This document shows positions 56,768 to 64,000 of a DNA stretch of 64,000 nucleotides, piece after piece. Every line of letters starts with the position of its first letter. Positions within the stretch are counted from its first letter, which is position 1. Origin of the DNA: Betaproteobacteria bacterium (GTDB taxonomy: Bacteria; Pseudomonadota; Gammaproteobacteria; Burkholderiales; Burkholderiaceae_C); assembly GCA_013289985.1 (NCBI GenBank), contig JABCYW010000002.1, forward strand, positions 1 to 64,000, read 5' to 3'. A program made the translations under genes and the position numbers. The notes under the pieces were generated by a model. It saw nothing but the letters and a program-made list of their open reading frames with translations. It made no database searches and had not been told where the DNA came from.

Positions 56768-58405
56768 TCAGTTCAGGAACAGCCTGTAGACGGGGTTGTC
56801 GGTCTCTTCCACCCACGGGAACGCGAGCGTGGCCAGGAACGTGGCCAGCGCCTTGTTGTCCTTCTCGGGCACCACCAGCCCCACCAGGATTCGGCCGTAG
56901 TCGGCGCCCTGGTTGCGATAGTGGAACAGCGTGATGTTCCAGTCGGGGTGCATGGAGTTCAGGAAGCGCATCAGCGCGCCCGGGCGCTCGGGGAACTCGA
57001 AGCGGAACAGGCGTTCGCCGCTCGCCAGGTCGCTGCGCCCGCCCACCATGTGGCGCACGTGTTCCTTGGCCAGCTCGTCGCCGGTCAGGTTGGCGGTGGG
57101 GAAGCCGTGGCGCTCGAAATGGCGGGCGATCTTCTCGGCCTCGTCGCGTTTCGCGATGGAGATGCCCACGAAGACGTGCGCCTTGTCGGCGTGCGAGATG
57201 CGGTAGTTGAACTCGGTGACCTGGCGCGGCGCGCTGCCCGGCGGCCCGATGAGTTCGCAGAAGCGGCGGAAGCTGCCGCGTTCCTCGGGCACGGTCACGG
57301 CGAAGAGCGCCTCGCGCTGCTCGCCGAACTCGGCGCGCTCGGCCACGAAGCGCAGGCGGTCGAAGTTCATGTTCGCGCCGCAGGTGACCGCCACGAAGGT
57401 CTTGCCCTTGAGCTTGTGCGTCTCGACGTATTGCTTGATCGCGGCCACGCCCAGCGCGCCCGAGGGCTCGAGGATGCTGCGTGTGTCCTGGAACACGTCC
57501 TTGATGGCGGCGCAGGTGGCATCGGTGTCCACCGTCATGAACTCGTCGACCAGCGCGCGCGTGATGCGGAAGGTCTCGGCGCCCACCAGCTTCACCGCGG
57601 TGCCGTCCGCGAACAGCCCCACGTCGGTCAGCGTGACGCGCTTGCCCTTCCTCACCGACTGGATCATTGCGTCGGAGTCGGCCGCCTGCACGCCGATGAC
57701 CTTCACCTCGGGGCGCAGCGCCTTGATGTACGCGGCCACGCCGGAGATCAGGCCGCCGCCGCCGATGGCCACGAACACGGCGTCGATGGGGCCCTGGTGC
57801 TGGCGCAGCACCTCCATCGCGACGGTGCCCTGGCCGGCGATGACATCGGGGTCGTCGAACGGGTGCACGAAGGTCAGGCCCTCGTCCTTCTCGATCTTGA
57901 GCGCGTGGCCGTAGGCGTCGGAGTAGCTGTCGCCGTGCAGCACCACCTCGCCGCCGAGCGCATGCACGGCGTCGACCTTGAGCTTGGGCGTGGTGACGGG
58001 CATCACGATCACCGAGCGCACGCCCAGCCGCTTCGCGCCGAGGGCGACGCCCTGCGCGTGGTTGCCGGCCGACGCGCAGATGACGCCACGCTGCAGCGCC
58101 TCGGGCGCCAGGTTGATCATCTTGTTGTACGCGCCGCGCAGCTTGAAGCTGAAGACGGACTGCGTGTCCTCGCGCTTGAGCAGCACGTGGTTGCCCAGGC
58201 GGCGTGACAGGTTCTTCGCGGGCTCCAGAGGCGTCTCGACGGCCACGTCGTAGACGCGGGCCGTGAGGATGCGGCGCAGGTAGTCGCCGGCGATGGCCTG
58301 GGCGGCGCGGGACAGCGGGGCCGCGGGCGCGATCCCCGCGATGCCGGACGAGCGTCCCGTGTCGGCATCGGAAGAGGGGTCACGCGGGGGGCGTGCGGCG
58401 GCCAT
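56768..58405 (-). CDS. ilvA: Threonine ammonia-lyase, biosynthetic
   Basis: 545 residues. Converts threonine to 2-oxobutyrate, the first step of isoleucine synthesis. PLP-binding lysine in SFKLRGAYNKM (Lys88), glycine loop IGGGGLISGVAAY, SAGNHAQGVAL, and two C-terminal ACT-like regulatory domains (EALFAVTVPEERGSF and ERLFRFEFPERPGALMRFLNS), which mark the feedback-controlled biosynthetic form. ACAGGAGCTCCC precedes the ATG at 58405. The N-terminal 30 residues are variable and Ser/Ala-rich. A small-RNA locus with its own terminator lies just upstream on the same strand, so ilvA needs a separate promoter. Confidence 0.93.
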   Translation of the reverse strand: MAAARPPRDPSSDADTGRSSGIAGIAPAAPLSRAAQAIAGDYLRRILTARVYDVAVETPLEPAKNLSRRLGNHVLLKREDTQSVFSFKLRGAYNKMINLAPEALQRGVICASAGNHAQGVALGAKRLGVRSVIVMPVTTPKLKVDAVHALGGEVVLHGDSYSDAYGHALKIEKDEGLTFVHPFDDPDVIAGQGTVAMEVLRQHQGPIDAVFVAIGGGGLISGVAAYIKALRPEVKVIGVQAADSDAMIQSVRKGKRVTLTDVGLFADGTAVKLVGAETFRITRALVDEFMTVDTDATCAAIKDVFQDTRSILEPSGALGVAAIKQYVETHKLKGKTFVAVTCGANMNFDRLRFVAERAEFGEQREALFAVTVPEERGSFRRFCELIGPPGSAPRQVTEFNYRISHADKAHVFVGISIAKRDEAEKIARHFERHGFPTANLTGDELAKEHVRHMVGGRSDLASGERLFRFEFPERPGALMRFLNSMHPDWNITLFHYRNQGADYGRILVGLVVPEKDNKALATFLATLAFPWVEETDNPVYRLFLN

Positions 58406-58519
58406 CGGGAGCTCCTGTCGCTGAGTTGGGCAGAGCCGCCGCATGATACGGCCCCGCGCGGGCACTGGCTTCTCGATGCGACAACGGATGCAACGCTGGC
58501 AGCGAAAGCGACGGACAAA

Positions 58520-58552
58520 GAAAAAGGCCCAAAGCTTCACAGCTCTGGGCCT
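58520..58552 (-). terminator. Rho-independent terminator at the 3' end of the 6S RNA candidate
   Basis: On the minus strand the arms AGGCCCAGAGCT and AGCTTTGGGCCT form 12 pairs, one being G-U, with loop GTGA, then a run of five T. The G-U pair would be an A-C mismatch on the plus strand, which supports minus-strand transcription. It separates the RNA from ilvA downstream. Confidence 0.8.
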
Positions 58553-58725
58553 GAATCCACCAGTTTTAAGGAGGTGGAGGAGACAACTTGCGGTCGGTGC
58601 GGGAGGGTCCTGGCAGAGGCGAATCCGTCTTCCGGAAGGGCTTGCCGCAGCGACAATGAAGTCAGTCTATATCACTGGTTGTTGCACCGCAATATATCTT
58701 CTGTTCCCTCTGTAGAGAGGGGCCT
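58525..58725 (-). ncRNA. ssrS: 6S RNA candidate
   Basis: About 200 nt on the minus strand. CCTTAAAACTG (plus 58561-58571) is identical to the conserved 3' bubble sequence of E. coli 6S RNA. The fold matches 6S: a long apical stem pairs 58645-58662 with 58586-58602 around small internal loops, a small hairpin TTGC-GGT-GCAA (58682-58692) sits in the 5' side of the bubble, and the ends AGGCCC (58720-58725) and GGGCCT (58525-58530) can close the molecule. 6S RNA binds sigma-70 RNA polymerase and damps transcription in stationary phase. Ends are estimated; no clear -10/-35 was found upstream. Confidence 0.68.
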
Positions 58726-58871
58726 CAAATGTCCGTCGGAGGTGCAAAAAGCACGCTCGTGCACCAACTTGGTAAGGAATTTGCTATCTCCTGGAGCGGC
58801 AAGGCTTGTTCGGGCGTTGCACAATCGACACGCTCCGGCTGCGGAGCCTTCCCTTTTCGGACACGACCACC
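58726..58871. other. Gap between 6S RNA candidate and osmC-like gene
   Basis: The 466 bases between ilvA and the OsmC-like gene hold no credible protein gene. Apart from the 6S candidate and its terminator, this part shows an inverted repeat with arms GGTGCA and TGCACC (58740-58764) around AAAAGCAC-type sequence, which could be part of divergent promoters. Nothing else was seen. Confidence 0.4.
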
Positions 58872-59294
58872 ATGGAATGCACGATCAACTGGCTGCCGGC
58901 GACCGGCATGGCCTTCTCGGCCGAGACCGGCAGCGGCCACCTGCTCACGATGGACGGCGCGCCTGACGGCGGCGGACGCAACCTGGCGCCGCGCCCGATG
59001 GAGACGCTGCTGGCGGGCGCCGGAGGCTGCACGGCCTACGACGTGGTGCTGATCCTCAAGCGTGGCCGCCACGCGGTGACGGGCTGCCAGGTGAAGGCGA
59101 CGGCGGAACGCGCGCACGAGGATCCCAAGGTCTTCACGAAGTTGCACCTGCACTTCGTCGTCACCGGCAACGCGGTGTCGCCGGTGGCGGTTGAGCGCGC
59201 GATCGCGCTGTCGCACGAGAAGTACTGCTCGGCCACGGTGATGCTGGGCAAGACGGCCGAGGTCACGACCAGCTTCGAGGTGCTCGAAGGCTAG
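58872..59294 (+). CDS. OsmC/Ohr family peroxiredoxin-like protein
   Basis: 140 residues, intertwined dimer fold of the OsmC family. The two redox cysteines are in GAGGCTAYDVV (about residue 53) and KYCSATVML (about 118), both present, so thiol-dependent reduction of organic hydroperoxides is plausible. Spacing and the N-terminal ECTINWL fit the YhfA/OsmC subgroup rather than Ohr. Cytoplasmic. Converges with coq7, whose stop abuts its own. Confidence 0.88.
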   Translation: MECTINWLPATGMAFSAETGSGHLLTMDGAPDGGGRNLAPRPMETLLAGAGGCTAYDVVLILKRGRHAVTGCQVKATAERAHEDPKVFTKLHLHFVVTGNAVSPVAVERAIALSHEKYCSATVMLGKTAEVTTSFEVLEG

Positions 59295-59924
59295 TCAGAT
59301 GTAGTGCGCCGTGCCCGTCATCACCCTGGCGGCCAGGCGCATCGCCCCGCGCACCGGCGCCGGCAGCTCGATGCCGCCGGCCGATTGCGCGGCCGCCGCG
59401 TGTGCCGCCTCGTCGAGGCGCATCTGGCCGACGATCGCGCGCGAGGCCAGGTCGTTGGCCGGCAGGCGCTCCAGGTGGCTTTCCAGGTGACGCTCGACCT
59501 GGCGCTCGGTCTCGACGACGAAGCCCAGGCTCACGCGATCGCCCAGCCGTCCCGCGGCCAGCCCGATCAGGAACGCGCCGCCGTACCAGAGCGGATTGAG
59601 CAGGCTGGGCCGGTCGCCCAGCTGCGCGAGGCGTTCCTCGGTCCAGGCGAGATGGTCCACCTCCTCGCGTGCCGCCTGCGCCATTTGCGCCTTCAGTTGC
59701 GGGTCGGCGGTGGCCACGGCCTGGGCCTGGTACAGCGCCTGCGCGCAGACCTCGCCGACGTGGTTCACGCGCATGAGAGCGCCCGAGATCCGCTTCTGCC
59801 GCGCATCGAGGTCGTCGGCGCCGCCGGCCAATGGCGCAGGGCGGTCGGCGCGGCTGCCGCCGGACAAGGTGCGCAGCGCCACTTCGGCGCCGCAAAGCCA
59901 GCGATCGACAAGACTCAGTTCCAT
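59295..59924 (-). CDS. coq7: 2-polyprenyl-3-methyl-6-methoxy-1,4-benzoquinone monooxygenase
   Basis: 209 residues. Di-iron hydroxylase that adds the C6 hydroxyl in ubiquinone synthesis, the alternative to UbiF. The metal-binding Glu and ExxH motifs are all visible: [43 protein letters not shown] and [12 protein letters not shown]. Peripheral membrane association is expected. The ATG at 59924 is chosen by alignment with the family start; longer in-frame sequence upstream is not Coq7-like. Together with ubiC at 3570 it shows an aerobic ubiquinone-based chain. Confidence 0.92.
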   Translation of the reverse strand: MELSLVDRWLCGAEVALRTLSGGSRADRPAPLAGGADDLDARQKRISGALMRVNHVGEVCAQALYQAQAVATADPQLKAQMAQAAREEVDHLAWTEERLAQLGDRPSLLNPLWYGGAFLIGLAAGRLGDRVSLGFVVETERQVERHLESHLERLPANDLASRAIVGQMRLDEAAHAAAAQSAGGIELPAPVRGAMRLAARVMTGTAHYI

Positions 59925-60159
59925 GGCGAAACGATAACCGATGATGTCTGTTCGCCCCTCGCTACAGGGCAAAGCTACCCCCGCGTGTGACGTTGTGTGA
60001 GGACAACAGCCCCCCGCGATTTCGGCCGTGTTTCTTTGCGTCGGCAGAGCCCCTCTGGTGCAATACGTGCAGCTTCCGAAGAGGTTGCGGTTATCGCGGT
60101 TAAACACGCCCAGCCGCGCCGCGACCGGAATCTCTTGTTAACCCTAGGAGATATTCGCA

Positions 60160-61209
60160 ATGAAAAAGTCGCTGCTCGCTCTCGCAGTGCTCACCGCCGT
60201 CAGCGGCGCCGCATCCGCCCAATCGTCTGTCACCCTGTACGGCAAGATCGACCTGGGCATGGTCTATGACGCTGGCGGCCCTGGCAAGTCGGTTCGCCTC
60301 GACTCCGGCGTGACGGGTGGTTCGCGCATCGGCTTCAAGGGCGTTGAAGACCTCGGTGGCGGCACGAAGTTCTCGTTCCAGCTCGAGACCGGCTTCTGCG
60401 CCGACAGCGCCGCCGGCGCGTCCTCGGGCGGCGCGACCGTCCCCAACTTCTGCACGGGCAGCAACAACTTCATGGGCCGCCAGGCCCACGGTGACCTGAC
60501 CGGTTCGTTCGGTGCCCTGAGCGCCGGCCGCCAGTACAGCCTCGGCTTCAACAACCTGGCGACGATCGACCCGTTCGGCGCCGGTTTCGCTGGCCAGGCC
60601 AACAACGTCAGCGCCGCTGGCCTCTACCTGGTCGACCCGTCGGGCATCCGCCTGAACAACTCGGTCACGTACTCCACGCCGAACACCGCCGGCTTCACCG
60701 GCTCGGCCGAAGTCGCCTTCGGCGAGCAGGTCGGCAACTGGCAAGGCGGCCGCGAAACCGGCGCTGGCATCAACTACGCCTCGGGCCCGGCCTACGCTGG
60801 CGTCACGTTCTACAACCAGAGCAACACCGCCGGCACCGGCCCGGCCAAGAAGGTCGTCACCGTCGGCGGCACCTACGACTTCGGCGTCGTCAAGGTCCAC
60901 GGCCTGGGCCAGTCCGTCACCGGCACCAGCACGCTCGACTACCGCAGCTTCATGGTTGGCGTGACCGTGCCCGTCGGCCCGGCCAGCCTGATGGCGTCGT
61001 ACGTGCATCACAACGATCGCACGGTGGCCAACTTCGATGCCAACCAGGCCGGCATCGGCGTCCAATACCCGCTGTCGAAGCGCACCTCGCTGTACTCCTC
61101 GTTCGCCCGCATCCAGAACCAGCACGGCGCCGCCTTCCTGGTCGGCAACGCGACGGCGACCGGTACCGGCAACAAGGCATTCAACGCCGGCGTCGTCCAC
61201 AACTTCTGA
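60160..61209 (+). CDS. Outer-membrane general porin (Gram-negative porin family)
   Basis: 349 residues. Signal peptide MKKSLLALAVLTAVSGAASAQ, then SSVTLYGKIDLGMVYD, the standard start of Burkholderiales trimeric porins, a constriction-loop segment in the middle, and a C-terminal Phe (AGVVHNF) recognised by the Bam machinery. 16 beta strands are expected. Codon use is strongly biased to preferred C-ending codons, typical of very highly expressed genes. CCTAGGAGATATTCGCA is a strong ribosome site. A hairpin terminator follows. Confidence 0.94.
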   Translation: MKKSLLALAVLTAVSGAASAQSSVTLYGKIDLGMVYDAGGPGKSVRLDSGVTGGSRIGFKGVEDLGGGTKFSFQLETGFCADSAAGASSGGATVPNFCTGSNNFMGRQAHGDLTGSFGALSAGRQYSLGFNNLATIDPFGAGFAGQANNVSAAGLYLVDPSGIRLNNSVTYSTPNTAGFTGSAEVAFGEQVGNWQGGRETGAGINYASGPAYAGVTFYNQSNTAGTGPAKKVVTVGGTYDFGVVKVHGLGQSVTGTSTLDYRSFMVGVTVPVGPASLMASYVHHNDRTVANFDANQAGIGVQYPLSKRTSLYSSFARIQNQHGAAFLVGNATATGTGNKAFNAGVVHNF

Positions 61210-61268
61210 TCGCGCCCCGGCGCTTGCCGGGTCGTCTTCGGCGCCTCGCCTCGAGCGGGGCCTCCTCA

Positions 61269-61294
61269 AGGCTCGTCTTCGGACGGGCCTTTTT
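61269..61294 (+). terminator. Rho-independent terminator after the porin
   Basis: Arms AGGCTCGTC and GACGGGCCT closed by the extra-stable TTCG tetraloop, all nine positions paired (one G-U), followed by five T. About 60 bases after the porin stop. Confidence 0.9.
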
Positions 61295-61402
61295 CATTGG
61301 CGCCCCGTCGGCGTGACATCGTTGGCGGCGAAGCGCCCCGGCGTGTCCGGCCGGGGTGCGCTCCAGGGGCGGGGCCGCGATTCGCGAGTATTCTTGGCGT
61401 CG

Positions 61403-62392
61403 ATGCTGTCGTTCATCCTCCGCCGACTCGCCCAGGCCGTGCTCGTGCTGCTGGTCGTCGGCATGGGAGCGTTCTCGCTGTTCCAGTACGTCGGCGACCC
61501 GGTGAGCAACATGCTGGGCCAGGACGCGACGCTCGCGCAGCGCGAGCGCCTGCGCGATGAACTGGGCCTGGACAAGCCCGCCCCGGTGCAGTTCGCGCAC
61601 TTCGTCGGCAACGCGCTCGTCGGCGACTTCGGCGTCAGCCTGCGACAGGGCCGCGAGGTGTCGGCGCTGATCGCCGAACGCCTGCCCGCGACGCTGGAAC
61701 TGTCCGTCGTCGCGGCCGCGCTCGCCGTGGCGCTGGGAATACCCTTGGGGGTGTACGCCGCCCTGCGCCGCCGGCACTGGGATGCCAAGCTGACCATGGC
61801 CGTGTCGCTGCTGGGCGTTTCGCTGCCCACGTTCCTGATCGGCATCGTGCTGATCGAAGTCTTCTCGGTGCTGCTCGGGTGGTTTCCCAGTTTCGGCCGT
61901 GGCGCGACGGTGCAACTGGGCGCGTGGACCACCGGCCTGCTAACGACCGACGGCTGGCGTCACGTCGCGTTGCCCGCGTTCACGCTCGCTGTCTACCAGC
62001 TGGCGTTGGTGATGCGCCTCGTGCGCGCCGAGATGCTGGAGGCGCTGCGATCGGACTACGTGAAGTTCGCGCGGGCGCGCGGCCTGCCGGACCGCGTGGT
62101 GAATTTCGGTCACGCCCTGCGCAACACCCTGGTGCCGGTGCTCACGATTTCCGGCCTGCAACTGGGCAGCCTCATCGCGTTCTCGGTCATCACGGAGACG
62201 GTGTTCGCGTGGCCCGGCATGGGCAGCCTGTTCATCCAGGCGGTGCAGTTCCCCGACGTGCCCGTGATGGCCGCCTACCTGTGCCTGATCGCGCTGGTGT
62301 TCGTCCTCATCAACCTGGCCGTGGACCTGCTCTATGCGGTGGTCGATCCACGGCTGCGCGTGCACGCCATCGCGGGCGAGGCGCGGCGATGA
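61403..62392 (+). CDS. Oligopeptide/dipeptide ABC transporter permease (DppB/OppB type)
   Basis: 329 residues with six membrane spans. MLSFILRRLAQAVLVLLVVGMGAFSLFQYVGDP is the typical N-terminal span, and the EAA loop is YVKFARARGLPDRVVNFGHALRNTLVPVLT (about residues 215-245), which docks on the ATPase. ETVFAWPGMGSLFIQAV follows. The substrate-binding gene is not upstream; it may lie beyond the window or elsewhere. Overlaps the next permease by ATGA. Confidence 0.9.
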   Translation: MLSFILRRLAQAVLVLLVVGMGAFSLFQYVGDPVSNMLGQDATLAQRERLRDELGLDKPAPVQFAHFVGNALVGDFGVSLRQGREVSALIAERLPATLELSVVAAALAVALGIPLGVYAALRRRHWDAKLTMAVSLLGVSLPTFLIGIVLIEVFSVLLGWFPSFGRGATVQLGAWTTGLLTTDGWRHVALPAFTLAVYQLALVMRLVRAEMLEALRSDYVKFARARGLPDRVVNFGHALRNTLVPVLTISGLQLGSLIAFSVITETVFAWPGMGSLFIQAVQFPDVPVMAAYLCLIALVFVLINLAVDLLYAVVDPRLRVHAIAGEARR

Positions 62393-63351
62393 GGCAGCGG
62401 ACGCCGTCCACCGACGCGGTTGTCGCGGCGACCCCCGCCGCGGCCCGGCCCGTCGCGCGCTGGCTGCGCGGCGACCTCTGGTTCGATTTCACGCAATCGC
62501 CGCTGGCCGTGCTCGCCGCCTTCGTCGCGCTGCTGTGCGTGGGCGGCGCGCTGTTCGCGCCGTGGCTCGCGCCGCATGATCCGTTCGACCTCGCCACGCT
62601 GGACCTGGCCGACTCGCACCTGCCTCCCGCGTGGCTGGCGGACGGCCGTGCCGCCTATCCGCTGGGCACCGACGACCAGGGCCGCGACATCCTGTCGGCG
62701 CTGCTTTACGGCACCCGCATCTCCCTGATGGTGGGCCTCGGCGCCGTGACGCTGTCGGTGCTCGTCGGCGTCACCACCGGCCTGGTGGCCGGCTTCGTCG
62801 GCGGCGCGGTGGACGCGGTGCTGATGCGCACGTGCGACGTCATGCTGTCGTTCCCGCCCATCCTCATCGCCTTGCTCGTCGACGGCGTGGGACGCCTGCT
62901 GTTCCCGCACGCCCGCGACCTGCTGGCGTTCGCGGTGCTCATCTTCGCGCTGTCGGTCACCGACTGCGTGCGCTACGCCCGCACGGTGCGCGGCTCGACG
63001 CTGGTGGAGCGCCACAAGGAGTACGTGCAGGCCGCGCGCCTCGTGGGCATCTCGCGCGGCCGGCTGCTGCGCCGCCACGTGCTGCCCAACGTCCTGGGGC
63101 CGGTGCTGGTGCTGGCCACGATCCAGCTGGGGCAGGCCATCGTGGCCGAGGCGACGCTGTCGTTCCTTGGCGTGGGGGTGCCGCCCACCAACCCGTCGCT
63201 GGGCACGCTCATCCGCATCGGCAACGACTTCCTCTACGCCGGCGAATGGTGGATCACCGTCTTTCCCGGCGTCGCGCTGGTGCTCATCGCGATGAGCGTG
63301 AACCTGCTGGGCGACTGGCTGCGCGACGCGCTCAATCCGAGGCTTCGATGA
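62389..63351 (+). CDS. Oligopeptide/dipeptide ABC transporter permease (DppC/OppC type)
   Basis: 320 residues, six spans. The long N-terminal cytoplasmic part, then HPLGTDDQGRD-type block (YPLGTDDQGRDILSALLYGTRISLMVG), characteristic of OppC/DppC, the EAA loop EYVQAARLVGISRGRLLRRHVLPNVLGPVLV, and EATLSFLGVGVPPTNPSLG. Pairs with the preceding permease. Overlaps the ATPase gene by ATGA. Confidence 0.92.
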   Translation: MRQRTPSTDAVVAATPAAARPVARWLRGDLWFDFTQSPLAVLAAFVALLCVGGALFAPWLAPHDPFDLATLDLADSHLPPAWLADGRAAYPLGTDDQGRDILSALLYGTRISLMVGLGAVTLSVLVGVTTGLVAGFVGGAVDAVLMRTCDVMLSFPPILIALLVDGVGRLLFPHARDLLAFAVLIFALSVTDCVRYARTVRGSTLVERHKEYVQAARLVGISRGRLLRRHVLPNVLGPVLVLATIQLGQAIVAEATLSFLGVGVPPTNPSLGTLIRIGNDFLYAGEWWITVFPGVALVLIAMSVNLLGDWLRDALNPRLR

Positions 63352-64000
63352 GCGGCCCATTGCTCGACGTGCGCGACCTGGGTGTCGAATTCCCGACGCG
63401 CCACGGCATGCTGCGCGCGCTCGACGGCGTGAGCTTCGACATCGCGGCGGGCGAGATCCTGGGGTTGGTCGGGGAGTCGGGTGCCGGCAAGTCGCTGACG
63501 GGCGCCGCGATCATCGGCCTGCTCGAGCCGCCGGGACGCGTGTGCCGCGGCCAGGTATTGCTGGAGGGCCAGCGCATCGACGACCTGCCGCGCGAGGCGA
63601 TGCGGCGATTGCGGGGACGCCGCATCGGCGCGATCTTCCAGGATCCGTTGACGTCGCTGGATCCGCTGTACACGGTCGGCCACCAGCTGGTGGAGACCCT
63701 GCGCGCGCACCTGCCCCTGGGCGCGGCGCAGGCGCGCGAGCGGGCGGTCGAGCTGCTGCGCCAGACCGGCGTTCCGGCGCCCGCGGCGCGGTTCGGCCAG
63801 TATCCGCACGAGCTGTCCGGCGGCTTGCGCCAGCGCGTGGTGATCGCGCTCGCGCTGGCCGCGGAGCCCGCGCTCGTCATCGCCGACGAGCCGACCACGG
63901 CGCTCGACGTGGCGGTGCAGGCGCAGATCCTGCGCTTGCTGCGCGAGGTGACGCAGGCCCGCGGGGCCGCGGTGATGCTCATCACGCACGACATGGGCGT
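63348..64000 (+). CDS. Oligopeptide/dipeptide ABC transporter ATP-binding protein, 5' part
   Basis: First 217 residues, cut by the right edge. Walker A GESGAGKS (about residues 41-48), Q-loop IGAIFQDPLTSLDPL, ABC signature LSGGLRQRV (about 165), Walker B ALVIADEPTTALD, and the H-loop histidine in LITHD. The EPTTALDV and QDPxTSLDP wording is that of OppD/DppD. A second ATPase (OppF-like) may follow outside the window. Confidence 0.92.
   Translation, partial: MSGPLLDVRDLGVEFPTRHGMLRALDGVSFDIAAGEILGLVGESGAGKSLTGAAIIGLLEPPGRVCRGQVLLEGQRIDDLPREAMRRLRGRRIGAIFQDPLTSLDPLYTVGHQLVETLRAHLPLGAAQARERAVELLRQTGVPAPAARFGQYPHELSGGLRQRVVIALALAAEPALVIADEPTTALDVAVQAQILRLLREVTQARGAAVMLITHDMG

Noticed and set aside
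58574-58966. 130-residue plus-strand frame across the 6S RNA region
   Set aside because: Crosses into the OsmC-like gene in another frame, has no domain, and the region is better explained by a structured RNA.

Overview
This 64 kb window is chromosomal DNA from a high-GC beta-proteobacterium. Burkholderiales is the best inference: the genes are tightly packed, with many ATGA or TGATG stop/start overlaps; the porin is of the Burkholderiales type; UbiC and Coq7 point to a ubiquinone-based respiratory chain; and there is a complete leucine/isovalerate (liu) gene set, a biotin-independent malonate decarboxylase, a fused indolepyruvate oxidoreductase and a B12-dependent ribonucleotide reductase. 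No tRNA, rRNA, CRISPR array, insertion sequence or prophage was seen. Both ends of the window cut through genes (a thiolase on the left, an oligopeptide-type ABC ATPase on the right).

Layout. 1-9.2 kb: acyl-CoA metabolism (thiolase, MaoC-like hydratase, SDR, acyl-CoA dehydrogenase), chorismate lyase, two tandem secreted M13 metallopeptidases and a small-molecule kinase. 9.3-13.5 kb: a fused indolepyruvate:ferredoxin oxidoreductase divergent from an Lrp/AsnC regulator. 13.5-14.8 kb: an XRE-regulator/nucleotidyltransferase pair that looks like a toxin-antitoxin module, with two palindromic operators. 14.9-16.5 kb: DinB-like, AraC-type and VOC genes. 16.6-27.1 kb: a liu operon led by a perfect 24-bp palindrome inside a promoter. 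It is interrupted by three secreted YbjQ-like paralogues and a secreted hydrolase; two of the paralogues and the hydrolase share a C-terminal domain.

27.4-40.6 kb: an MHS-type transporter, two homologous TPR-GGDEF diguanylate cyclases in opposite orientation, and between them a class II ribonucleotide reductase interrupted by a homing intein exactly at its radical cysteine, a hipBA module and a truncated GNAT remnant; then an aromatic-acid-type MFS transporter. 40.8-43.9 kb: an MFS/MarR/hydrolase cluster and a DUF1428 gene. 44.0-53.9 kb: a GntR regulator divergent from a single long TRAP transporter plus mdcACDEGBH operon, which reads as a self-contained malonate uptake and decarboxylation unit.

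54.0-64 kb: an AI-2E-type membrane protein with a long soluble tail, a Crp/Fnr regulator, ilvA, a strong 6S RNA candidate on the minus strand, OsmC, coq7, a porin with a good terminator, and the start of an oligopeptide/dipeptide ABC operon.

The most notable items are the intein with a Gly-Gln C-terminus placed directly before the catalytic cysteine of the reductase, the XRE-nucleotidyltransferase module with phased operators, the shared secreted-domain family embedded in the liu operon, and the previously unlabelled 6S RNA. All functional assignments are from reading the sequence; no database search was run.
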